DNA of 64,000 bases from Streptomyces showdoensis. Lineage in GTDB: Bacteria; Actinomycetota; Actinomycetes; Streptomycetales; Streptomycetaceae. Of the stretch, positions 26,890 through 34,297 are shown in pieces (position 1 is the first letter of the stretch; every line of letters starts with the position of its first letter). The position numbers and the translations under genes were made by a program. The stretch is taken from positions 62,001 to 126,000 of the forward strand of contig NZ_BAAAXG010000006.1 in assembly GCF_039535475.1 (NCBI RefSeq). The letters are read 5' to 3'. The notes under the pieces are model-generated. The model was not told the DNA's origin, ran no database searches, and worked only from the letters and a program-made list of their open reading frames with translations.

Positions 26890-26994
26890 CCGGCTCCGTC
26901 CGGCCCGGCTCCGTCCGGCCCGGCTCAGTCCAGCCCGGCTCAGTCCGGCCCGGCTCAGTCCGGCCCGGCTCAGTCCGTTCCGGCTCGGTCCGCA
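26890..26994 (+). repeat. seven 15-base tandem repeats spanning a stop codon
   Basis: Seven consecutive units close to CCGGCTCMGTCCGGC lie between the glycosylase start and the end of the PAS-GAF-PP2C gene. The stop codon of that gene (26970-26972) is inside the sixth unit, so the last residues of the protein are encoded by the repeat. Copy-number change in whole units would keep frame. Confidence 0.85.
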
Positions 26995-29084
26995 GGCTGC
27001 TCCGTGACGAACTCGCACCACACGCACTTGCCGCCGCCGCGCGGCTCCACGCCCCACAGGTCGGAGAGCCGGTCCACGAGGAGCAGTCCGCGTCCCGAGA
27101 CGCCCGACTCCCCCGCCTCCCGGCGGCGGGGCAGGGCGCTGGAGCGGTCCTCGACCTCGACGCGCAGGCGCCGCTCGGGGCCGGGCAGCATCCGCAGGGT
27201 CACGATGGCGCCGCCGTCGGTGTGCATCAGGGCGTTGGTGGTGAGTTCGTCGGCGACCAGCTCGATCTCGTCGGAGCGGCCGCCCGCGCCCCAGGCCCGT
27301 ACCGCCGCCCGGATCATGTGCCGGGCGGAGCTGAGCGCCTCGGGGTCGTTCTGGCCGACGTGCTGCTGGAGGCGGCCGCCGGACTGGGGCGGGTGGGCGC
27401 CCTCGCGGCGCAGCAGCAGGATCGCCACGTCGTCCTCGCCGCCGCGTTCCTCGACCACGTCGCAGAGGTGGTCGGCGAGTTCCTGGAGGTCCCGGGGGCC
27501 TCGCTTGACGAGCGAGGAGAGCCACTGGAGCCCCTCGTCGAGGTCCGCGCCGGGCTTCTCGACCAGGCCGTCGGTGTAGAGCAGCAGGGTCTGGCCGGGG
27601 TCGAGCTCGACGGTGGTCACGGGGTAGTCGAGCCGGGCGAACTCGGCGGAGAGGCCGAGCGGGAGGCCGCCGTCCACGGGGAGGCGGCGGGCGGTGCCGT
27701 CGGGGTCCTGGACGAGCGGGTCGACATGGCCGGCGCGGACGATCTGGACCAGGCCGGTGGCCGGGTCGGCCTCGGCGTAGGTGCAGGTGGCGAAGCGTTC
27801 GGTGTCGAGCTCGTGCAGGAAGACGGAGGCGCGGGCCATCACGGTGGCGGGGGTGTGCCCTTCGGCGGCGTACGCGCGCAGCACGATCCGCAGCTGTCCC
27901 ATGACCGCGGCGGCGTGGGTGTCGTGGCCCTGGACGTCGCCGATGACGGCGCCGACGCGGCCGCCGGGCAGCGGGATGATGTCGTACCAGTCGCCGCCGA
28001 TGTCCCGGCCGAGCCGGGCGGAGCGGTAGCGGACCGCTATCTGCGTGCCGGGGACGTCGAGGATGCGGCGGGGCAGCATGGCCTGCTGGAGGCCTTCCGC
28101 GAGGTCGTGCTCCTGCTCGTAGAGCATGGCGCGCTGGAGGCTCTGGGCGATGGAGCTGCCGAGGGCGACCAGCAGGTTGCGCTCGTCGGCGCTGAAGCCG
28201 GTGCGGTCGCCGCTGTAGAGCAGTCCGAGGGCGCCGATGGGGCGGGCCTGCGCGATGAGCGGGAGGTAGGCGGCGGAGGTGATGCCGAGGCCGCTGATGT
28301 GCGGCCAGAGGACCGGGAAGGAGGCGGCGAAGTCCTCCGGGGACTCGATGAAGCGGGGGCGCAGCGTGCGGATGACCTCGCCCATCGGGTACGGCTCGTC
28401 CACCCGGGTGAACCGGGTGCCGGGCACGAAGGCACCGTCGGGCCCTTCGGCCACGAGGTGGATGCGTCCGGCCTCCAGGAGGCCCATGACGAGGCTGGCC
28501 GCGCCGAAGTGTTCGAGGCCCTGGGAGTCGTTGAGCAGGTCGATGATGTCCTGCACGGTGCGGGCGTGGGCGAGGGCCGCCGTGGTGCCCTCGACGACGC
28601 TGGTGCGCTGCCGCCGCCCCTCGTCGAGGCCCAGCCGCGCGGCGGACTCGGTGAGCTCCTCGGAGGCGTCCCGGACGATGCCGACGATGCGGACCGGGCG
28701 CCCGCCGGCGTCGCGCCGGACCAGGCCCTGGGTGTGGGTCCAGCGCTGGGTGCCGGAGCGGGTGCGGATGCGGAAGTAGGCGCCGTAGTGGTCGCTGCCG
28801 TCCTTGAGGGCCTGGGCCACCAGGGTGTCGAGGCGGCGGCCCTCGTCGGGCAGGACCCGCGAGCCGAGGCTCGCGGGGTCGCCGTCGTACGCGTCGGCGT
28901 CCATGTCGAAGACGTTCAGGGCGCCCTCGTCCATGGTCATCCGGCCGGTGAGCAGGTCCCAGTCGAAGCTGCCCATCCGGAATTCCTGGCCGAACTCATG
29001 CAGAAAACAGCAGGTCGGCCCCGCCGAGCCCGCCTCGCAGCGGCACTGCTCGGCCGCCTCCCCGCCCCCGTTGCCCGCGTTCAT
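26970..29084 (-). CDS. PAS-GAF-PP2C (SpoIIE) phosphatase with RsbW-like ATPase domain
   Basis: A 704-residue cytoplasmic regulator that can both dephosphorylate and phosphorylate partner-switch proteins. Domains: PAS (about 35-150), GAF (about 165-330), PP2C/SpoIIE (about 360-570; RDIGGDWYDI, GDVQGHDTHAA, YTDGLVEK, GEDDVAILLL) and a C-terminal HATPase_c_2 (about 590-690; ELVADELTTNALMHT and GRGLLLVDRL). The second PP2C motif reads GHD instead of GHG. Four Cys lie close together at 14-26. An ATG at 28976 with AGGAA upstream is an alternative start that would remove them. No STAS gene is adjacent. Confidence 0.9.
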   Translation of the reverse strand: MNAGNGGGEAAEQCRCEAGSAGPTCCFLHEFGQEFRMGSFDWDLLTGRMTMDEGALNVFDMDADAYDGDPASLGSRVLPDEGRRLDTLVAQALKDGSDHYGAYFRIRTRSGTQRWTHTQGLVRRDAGGRPVRIVGIVRDASEELTESAARLGLDEGRRQRTSVVEGTTAALAHARTVQDIIDLLNDSQGLEHFGAASLVMGLLEAGRIHLVAEGPDGAFVPGTRFTRVDEPYPMGEVIRTLRPRFIESPEDFAASFPVLWPHISGLGITSAAYLPLIAQARPIGALGLLYSGDRTGFSADERNLLVALGSSIAQSLQRAMLYEQEHDLAEGLQQAMLPRRILDVPGTQIAVRYRSARLGRDIGGDWYDIIPLPGGRVGAVIGDVQGHDTHAAAVMGQLRIVLRAYAAEGHTPATVMARASVFLHELDTERFATCTYAEADPATGLVQIVRAGHVDPLVQDPDGTARRLPVDGGLPLGLSAEFARLDYPVTTVELDPGQTLLLYTDGLVEKPGADLDEGLQWLSSLVKRGPRDLQELADHLCDVVEERGGEDDVAILLLRREGAHPPQSGGRLQQHVGQNDPEALSSARHMIRAAVRAWGAGGRSDEIELVADELTTNALMHTDGGAIVTLRMLPGPERRLRVEVEDRSSALPRRREAGESGVSGRGLLLVDRLSDLWGVEPRGGGKCVWCEFVTEQPADRAGTD

Positions 29085-29177
29085 GGGGCCACGCTAGGCG
29101 CAGCCCCGCCCGCGCGCACGGCGAAGATCGGAAATGGGTTCGGATCGAGATCGGCCAGGGGGCCGGTTCCGCGGCCG

Positions 29178-30317
29178 TCAGCCCTCGAAGGTCTCGGGCT
29201 GCTGGGCCGCCGGGTCGTTCGGGAACAGCTCCTCGAACGAGGGGGGCGGCTCGGCGGAGGGGTACTCGGGAGGCAGGTCATGGGGCGCATCGGGCATCGG
29301 GAGGTCGGGGGTCGGCACGTCCGGGGCATCGGGCGAGGGGGTGTCCTGTGCGGGGGCGTCGGGCGAGGGGGCGTCGGGGAGCGGTTCGGCGGGGCGCGTC
29401 CCGCGGTCGGGTGACCGCGGGGTCGCGGGGGCCTGGGGCTGGGCGGGCGACTGCGGCGCCCGGCCGTCCGGCAGCGGCGCGGCGGGGGCGGTTGCCGGGT
29501 CGCAGGAGGCGGGGTCGCACGGCGGCAGGACGCCGGGCCTGCGGTCCCCTTCGCCGTCGCTTCCGGCCGTCCGCTCGATCCAGGTGTTGTCGGCGAGGCT
29601 CGCGATCACGAGGCTCGTGACGACGGTGCTGGTCGGCGTGACGGCGACGACGCGGTCCGGCGCGTAGCCGGGCCAGGGCTCGCCGGCGTGCACGGCTCCC
29701 GGACCTGCGGACGGCGAGCGCAGCGGGCTGCCGCAGGCGCAGCGGACGCGCGGGGTGCCGTAGCGGTCGACGAGGACGGCCGTGCCGCCCTGGAGGACGG
29801 ACTGGAAGGCGGTGGCCCGGCCGTCGCGGTAGCCGTGGTCGGTGACGCGGGTGTCGGCGCGCAGCATCACGGGGGTGAGCCCGCGCAGCCAGCCCGCCAC
29901 CTCGGACTCGGGGATGCCGGCGGCCTCGGCGAAGGAGCGGGCCCTGGCCGGTTCCGCGGTGAGCAGGGCGACCTGCCGGGCGACGTCGCAGCTGGCGACG
30001 GATCGGGTGCCGGCGTAGAGGCCGGGGGTCGCGCCGCCTACTTCGCGGGCGGCGGGCACGGGGGTGCCGACGACGCCGTCGGGTGCCGTGCCGGACCGTG
30101 CGGGGGCGCCCTCCTGCGCGGTGGAGGGGGTGAAGGCGTCGGGGCTCTGGGCGCCGGCCGCCTGGAGCAGCACCTCCCGGGCCGGGGCGGCGGGGGCCTG
30201 TTCCGTCGCGGCCTCCCCCGGGCCCTTCGAGGAGCAGCCCGCCATCAGCAGGGCCGCGGCCAGCGCGGCCGCCGCCACGGCGCCGGGCCGGGTGGGCCAT
30301 CGTCCGGGTGTGCGCAC
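29178..30317 (-). CDS. secreted lipoprotein (DUF6777-like) with Pro/Asp-rich tail
   Basis: About 379 residues from a GTG with GGGAG upstream. Lipobox LLMAGC gives lipid Cys28. The central domain (about 85-250) contains VASCDVARQVALLTAEP, VTDHGYRDGRATAFQSV and VRCACGSPLRSP and resembles a Streptomyces-restricted domain listed as DUF6777. The last 130 residues are low-complexity Pro/Asp/Ala (e.g. PDAPSPDAPAQDTPSPDAP), likely extending through the wall. Divergent from the YndJ/DUF1990 operon across 182 bases containing two palindromic operators, so both may share a regulator. Confidence 0.8.
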   Translation of the reverse strand: MRTPGRWPTRPGAVAAAALAAALLMAGCSSKGPGEAATEQAPAAPAREVLLQAAGAQSPDAFTPSTAQEGAPARSGTAPDGVVGTPVPAAREVGGATPGLYAGTRSVASCDVARQVALLTAEPARARSFAEAAGIPESEVAGWLRGLTPVMLRADTRVTDHGYRDGRATAFQSVLQGGTAVLVDRYGTPRVRCACGSPLRSPSAGPGAVHAGEPWPGYAPDRVVAVTPTSTVVTSLVIASLADNTWIERTAGSDGEGDRRPGVLPPCDPASCDPATAPAAPLPDGRAPQSPAQPQAPATPRSPDRGTRPAEPLPDAPSPDAPAQDTPSPDAPDVPTPDLPMPDAPHDLPPEYPSAEPPPSFEELFPNDPAAQQPETFEG

Positions 30318-30428
30318 CTGGTCTCCCGCCTTTCGCCCCCGAGTCGTTGCTTCATGTCTGCCAAAGGGCCGGGGGGCCCGCAATCCGGGTACGCCCATCC
30401 GGCGAGGCGGCCGTCACCCACCCCGCCC

Positions 30429-30484
30429 TTGAACGTGTTCAGGCAAAGCCCTACGCTCATCCCGAGATGGTTGAACACGTTCAA
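30429..30484. promoter_or_regulatory. two TTGAAC-N2-GTTCAA operators before the YndJ operon
   Basis: TTGAACGTGTTCAG (30429-30442) and TTGAACACGTTCAA (30471-30484). The second in reverse complement matches the first at 13 of 14 positions. They are 42 bases apart (four helical turns), and the second ends 15 bases before the YndJ start. This is what a TetR-like repressor operator pair would look like; no such gene is in the window. Confidence 0.65.
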
Positions 30485-30499
30485 CAGGGGGTGAGTGTC

Positions 30500-31525
30500 A
30501 TGTCCGTGCTCGTGGCACTGATCGTGACGCTCGGGATGCTGGTGATCGTCCCGATGGGCCTCGGGCTCATCGCCGACACCAGCGACACCAGCGACACCAG
30601 CGACACCGACGGCACCGACGGCGCCGCCGAGAGCGCCGGGACCGGCAGGACCCGTGGTCCCCGGCCGCCCGGCCTGCGTCTCCTCCGCCGGGCCTGGCCG
30701 CTGCTCGCCGCGCCCGGGGCGGTCGCCCTCTGGCTCCCCCGCTCCCCGCTCGCCGCCGCCCTGGCCTGCGTCTACGCGCTCGCCACCCTGGCGCTCGCCC
30801 TGCACGCCCCGGCCCGGCTCGCGGCCACCCGGTCCCTCGCCCCCGCCGAGGTCGCCGTGCTCACCGCCCTGGTGACGCCCTCGGTCGCGGGCCTCGCCCT
30901 GGTCGCCGAGCGGGGCGGGCACGAGCTGTTCGGCTTCGAGCTCGGCATCCTCGCGCTGACCGTCCCGCACTTCCACTTCGCCGGCTTCACCGCCGCCCTG
31001 GTCGCCGGACTCGTCTGCCGGGCGACCGGCGGACGCACGGCCCGCTTCGCCGCGCTCAGCGTCCCGCTCGGCACCCTGCTGGTGCTGCTCGGCTACTTCG
31101 TCGACGACTGGGCCGAACTGGCCGGCGCCGTCGTCCTCACCGCGGGCATGTGGGCCGTCGCCCTGCTGACCTGGCGCGAGCCGCGCACCACGGCCCCGGA
31201 CCGGACCACCCGGGCCCTGCTCGGGGTCTCCGCCACCGTCCTGGTCGCCACCATGCTGCTGGCGCTCAGCTGGGCGCTCGGCGAGGCCACCGGGCTGCCG
31301 CACCCCGGCCTGGCCTGGATGGCCGCGACACACGGCCTCGGCAACGCGCTCGGGTTCGCCCTCTGCTCGCTGCTCGCCTGGCGCCGCCTGCGCGCGCTCC
31401 CGGGCCGGCGGCCCGACCACCTCGCGGCCGCGGCACAGCGGCCCCGGCCCCGGCCCGCGGCACAGCGCGCCGCCGCGCACCCCTCTGCCCGTACCGTCAC
31501 GCACCGAACGGAGCTCCCGGCATGA
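30500..31525 (+). CDS. YndJ-family membrane protein
   Basis: A 341-residue polytopic protein with about nine hydrophobic segments, resembling Bacillus YndJ. Conserved parts include VPHFHFAGFTAALVAGL (three His/Phe near the membrane) and MAATHGLGNALGFALCSLLAW near the C terminus. The ATG at 30500 follows GGGGGTGAG. An SDTSDTSDTSDTDGTDG stretch (about 23-40) comes from a GACACCAGC repeat in the DNA. It overlaps the DUF1990 gene by four bases (ATGA); this pairing is known in other bacteria. Function unknown. Confidence 0.82.
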   Translation: MSVLVALIVTLGMLVIVPMGLGLIADTSDTSDTSDTDGTDGAAESAGTGRTRGPRPPGLRLLRRAWPLLAAPGAVALWLPRSPLAAALACVYALATLALALHAPARLAATRSLAPAEVAVLTALVTPSVAGLALVAERGGHELFGFELGILALTVPHFHFAGFTAALVAGLVCRATGGRTARFAALSVPLGTLLVLLGYFVDDWAELAGAVVLTAGMWAVALLTWREPRTTAPDRTTRALLGVSATVLVATMLLALSWALGEATGLPHPGLAWMAATHGLGNALGFALCSLLAWRRLRALPGRRPDHLAAAAQRPRPRPAAQRAAAHPSARTVTHRTELPA

Positions 31526-32091
31526 CCCGACTCATCCGCAGCCTCTCCGACGAGCCCCCGGCCCACCCCGCCGCCGCGCCCCGGAGCGGTCCGAACTACC
31601 CCGAGGTCGGCGCCACCCGCGTCCGGCCGCTGCCCGCCGCGTACCACCACCTGCACCACAGCGTCCGGGTCGGCCACGGCCGGGCGGCCTTCGAGACCGC
31701 GGGCGCGGCCGTCACCACCTGGCGGATGCACCGCGCGTCCGGCGCCCGGGTGACCAGCGAGGCCGTCCGCGCCGAACCCGGCGTGACCGTGGAGGTCTCC
31801 ATGGGCCTCGGCCCGGTCCGCTTCACCGCCCCCTGCCAGGTGATCTGGACCGCGTACACGGAGACCGAGACCGGCTTCGCGTACGGGACCCTGGCCGGGC
31901 ACCCCGAGTGCGGCGAGGAGTCCTTCGTGGTCGACCTGCGCGAGGACGGCTCGGTCTGGTTCACCGTGACCGCCTTCAGCCGCGCCGCCGCCTGGTACGC
32001 CCGGCTCGGCGGGCCCGTCGTCCGCGCGCTCCAGCTGGCCTACGCCCGCCGCCTCGGCCGCACGCTGCGCACGCTCGCCGGGGGCGCGTGA
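31522..32091 (+). CDS. DUF1990 family protein
   Basis: A 189-residue soluble protein with the DUF1990 signature: LPAAYHHLHHSVRVGHG, AVTTWRMHRASG, PCQVIWTAYTETETGFAYGTLAGHPECGEESF and a C-terminal ALQLAYARRLGRTLRTL. It is translated by coupling to the YndJ gene (ATGA overlap), so the two are probably made together under the same palindromic operators. The fold is predicted to bind a small hydrophobic ligand; no activity is established. Confidence 0.88.
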   Translation: MTRLIRSLSDEPPAHPAAAPRSGPNYPEVGATRVRPLPAAYHHLHHSVRVGHGRAAFETAGAAVTTWRMHRASGARVTSEAVRAEPGVTVEVSMGLGPVRFTAPCQVIWTAYTETETGFAYGTLAGHPECGEESFVVDLREDGSVWFTVTAFSRAAAWYARLGGPVVRALQLAYARRLGRTLRTLAGGA

Positions 32092-32165
32092 CGGCCCGGC
32101 GGCGCTCGACGGCTCATGGCGGCGCCCACGGGGTTACGCTCCTTCTGTAGCGTGAGGAGGCGGCC

Positions 32166-32330
32166 ATGAGCCAGTACGACGAGTACACCAGCCCCTCGCA
32201 GGCGGAGGGTGAGCGCCTCGAAGAGGACATGGATCCGATGCAGAAGGAACAGATGCATCCGATGACCACCCGCACCACCCCCTCCCAGGCGGAGGGCGAG
32301 CGCACGGCGGACGAGGACGAGAAGCGCTGA
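32166..32330 (+). CDS. 54-residue acidic microprotein with duplicated PSQAEGER segment
   Basis: A short gene with GAGGAGGCGGCC before its ATG. The product starts MSQYDEYTSPSQAEGERLEE, has a Met-rich middle (MDPMQKEQMHPM), and repeats TTPSQAEGERTADEDEKR at its end. The exact SQAEGER repeat, strong ribosome site and G/C third positions support a real gene. No membrane segment or known motif. It lies between DUF1990 and the lipase-maturation-factor-like gene, with 75 and 63 base gaps. Confidence 0.7.
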   Translation: MSQYDEYTSPSQAEGERLEEDMDPMQKEQMHPMTTRTTPSQAEGERTADEDEKR

Positions 32331-32393
32331 CCCCCGGCGCGTCCGCCGCCCGGCGCTCCGGACGCACCCGGCGGGCCGCACCCGCCCGACACG

Positions 32394-33818
32394 ATGGAGT
32401 GGTTCACCGCACCCGACTACTGGCTGAGCCGGATCGTCTTCCAGCGGGGGCTCGCCGGGCTGTACCTCGTCGCGTTCCTCTCCGCGGCCCTCCAGTTCCG
32501 CGCCCTCATCGGCGAGCACGGGATGCTCCCGGTGCCGGAGTACGTGCGCCGGGTGCCGGCGCGCGCCGCGCCCAGCCTCTTCCAGTGGCGCTACTCCGAC
32601 CGCCTGTTCGCCGCGGTCGCCTGGGGCGGGGCGGGCCTGGCCCTCGCGATGGCCGCGGGCGCGGGCGACGCGGTGCCGCTGCCCGTGTCGATGCTGCTGT
32701 GGCTGCTGCTGTGGGGGCTGTACCTGTCGATCGTGAACGTCGGGCAGACCTGGTACTCCTTCGGCTGGGAGTCGCTGCTCCTGGAGACGGGCTTCCTCGC
32801 GGTCCTGCTCGGCAACGACGACACCGGGCCGCCCGTGCCGGTGCTCTTCCTGCTGCGCTGGCTGCTCTTCCGGGTCGAGTTCGGCGCCGGGCTCATCAAG
32901 ATCCGCGGCGACCGCTGCTGGCGCGACCTCACCTGCCTCTACCACCACCACGAGACCCAGCCGATGCCCGGACCGCTGAGCTGGTTCTTCCACCACCTGC
33001 CGAGACCCCTGCACAAGGTCGAGTGCGCGGCCAACCACGTGGTCCAGCTCGGCGTCCCGGTGCTCCTCTTCACCCCGCAGCCGGTCGCCACGGTCGCGGC
33101 GGGGCTGATGGTGGCGACCCAGCTGTGGCTGGTGCTCTCCGGCAACTTCGCCTGGCTGAACTGGCTGACCATCGTCCTCGCCCTCTCCGCGATGGACGGC
33201 TCGCTCGTCACGGGCGCCCACCCTCAGCCCGAGGCCCCGCTCTGGTACGTGGTCGTGGTCTGCGCCGCCACCGCCCTGGTGCTGGTGCTCAGCCGGCACC
33301 CGGTGCGCAACCTGCTCTCCCGGCGACAGGCGATGAACCGCTCCTTCGACGCCTTCCACCTGGTCAACACGTACGGGGCCTTCGGCACGGTGGGCCGGAT
33401 CCGGGACGAGATCGTCGTCGAGGGCACCGACGACCCGCGGCCGCACCCGGGCACGGTGTGGAAGGAGTACGGCTTCAAGGGCAAGCCCGGGGATCCGCAC
33501 CGGATGCCGCGCCCGTTCGCCCCGTACCACCTGCGGCTCGACTGGCTGATGTGGTTCGCGGCGCTGTCGCCGGGCTACGCCCGCGACTGGTTCGGACCCT
33601 TCGTCGAGCGGCTGCTGGCCGGGGACCGCGACACCCTGCGGCTGCTGCGCCACAACCCCTTCCCCGACGCGCCGCCCACCCACGTGCGGGCCCGGCTCTA
33701 CCGCTACCGCTACACGACCTGGCGCGAGCTGCGGACGACCGGGGCGTGGTGGCACCGCAGGCTGCTGCGGGAGTACCTGCCACCGGTCCGGCTGCGGGAG
33801 ACGGCGTGGCGCCGCTGA
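32394..33818 (+). CDS. lipase maturation factor family membrane protein
   Basis: A 474-residue polytopic protein homologous to lipase maturation factor 1. It has an N-terminal membrane bundle (about 15-310) containing FGWESLLLETGFLAVLLG and RWLLFRVEFGAGLIKIRGD, the charged segment CWRDLTCLYHHHETQPMPGPLSWFFHHLPRP, and a soluble C-terminal domain (about 310-474) with VWKEYGFKGKPGDP and FAPYHLRLDWLMWF. All are hallmark family segments. In bacteria the role is unproven; folding or export of secreted enzymes is inferred by analogy. A hairpin terminator follows. Confidence 0.9.
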   Translation: MEWFTAPDYWLSRIVFQRGLAGLYLVAFLSAALQFRALIGEHGMLPVPEYVRRVPARAAPSLFQWRYSDRLFAAVAWGGAGLALAMAAGAGDAVPLPVSMLLWLLLWGLYLSIVNVGQTWYSFGWESLLLETGFLAVLLGNDDTGPPVPVLFLLRWLLFRVEFGAGLIKIRGDRCWRDLTCLYHHHETQPMPGPLSWFFHHLPRPLHKVECAANHVVQLGVPVLLFTPQPVATVAAGLMVATQLWLVLSGNFAWLNWLTIVLALSAMDGSLVTGAHPQPEAPLWYVVVVCAATALVLVLSRHPVRNLLSRRQAMNRSFDAFHLVNTYGAFGTVGRIRDEIVVEGTDDPRPHPGTVWKEYGFKGKPGDPHRMPRPFAPYHLRLDWLMWFAALSPGYARDWFGPFVERLLAGDRDTLRLLRHNPFPDAPPTHVRARLYRYRYTTWRELRTTGAWWHRRLLREYLPPVRLRETAWRR

Positions 33819-33829
33819 GGCCGGGCACA

Positions 33830-33868
33830 CCCGTGCCCCCGGTCGCGCGGGGCGGCCGGGGGCACGGG
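33830..33868. terminator. hairpin terminator
   Basis: Perfect 13-base arms (33830-33842 and 33856-33868) with a 13-base loop, between the stop codons of two convergent genes. Confidence 0.75.
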
Positions 33869-33886
33869 GCGAAGCGACAGTACGAC

Positions 33887-34057
33887 TCAGTCGATGCCGG
33901 GCAGGATGTGGGGCTCGGCGAGGTCGTCCTCGTAGCCGGCGAGGCGGATCGGGGCCGAACGGGCCCACACCTCGAGGCTGCCGAGCTCGCCGGACCGGCG
34001 CTTGCGCTCGGTGGGTTCCTCCGGGCGCTGCTCCTGCTGGGTCAATTCCGGTGTCAC
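33887..34057 (-). CDS. 56-residue peptide of unknown function, possible precursor peptide
   Basis: Starts at GTG 34057 with AAAGGAG six bases upstream; an earlier in-frame start lacks this. The product has a charged, helix-prone N-terminal half (TPELTQQEQRPEEPTERKRR) and a distinct C-terminal half (SAPIRLAGYEDDLAEPHILPGID) with aromatic and acidic residues. The two-part layout resembles leader/core precursors, but no modifying enzyme lies beside it and I cannot name the family. Convergent with the lipase-maturation-factor-like gene; preceded by a 240-base region with no other gene. Confidence 0.6.
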   Translation of the reverse strand: MTPELTQQEQRPEEPTERKRRSGELGSLEVWARSAPIRLAGYEDDLAEPHILPGID

Positions 34058-34297
34058 CGCGCACTCCTTTGTGTCGCGTACCAAGGGGGACAAGGACCGT
34101 CGGTCGCGGTGGCGCCGTTGTTCGGGCGGGACCGCGGCCTTGGTGTCAGGCCTGTCCCCAGGCCGGCCGTGAGGGTTCGGTGAAACCCCGGTGGCCGACC
34201 GTGGACATCAGACTAACCAGATGAGCGAGCCAGCGCTCTATGGGGCGCCAAAGTGTGACGCGAACGGGTGACGCCTTTTGGGGCAGAAGCGGATGGA

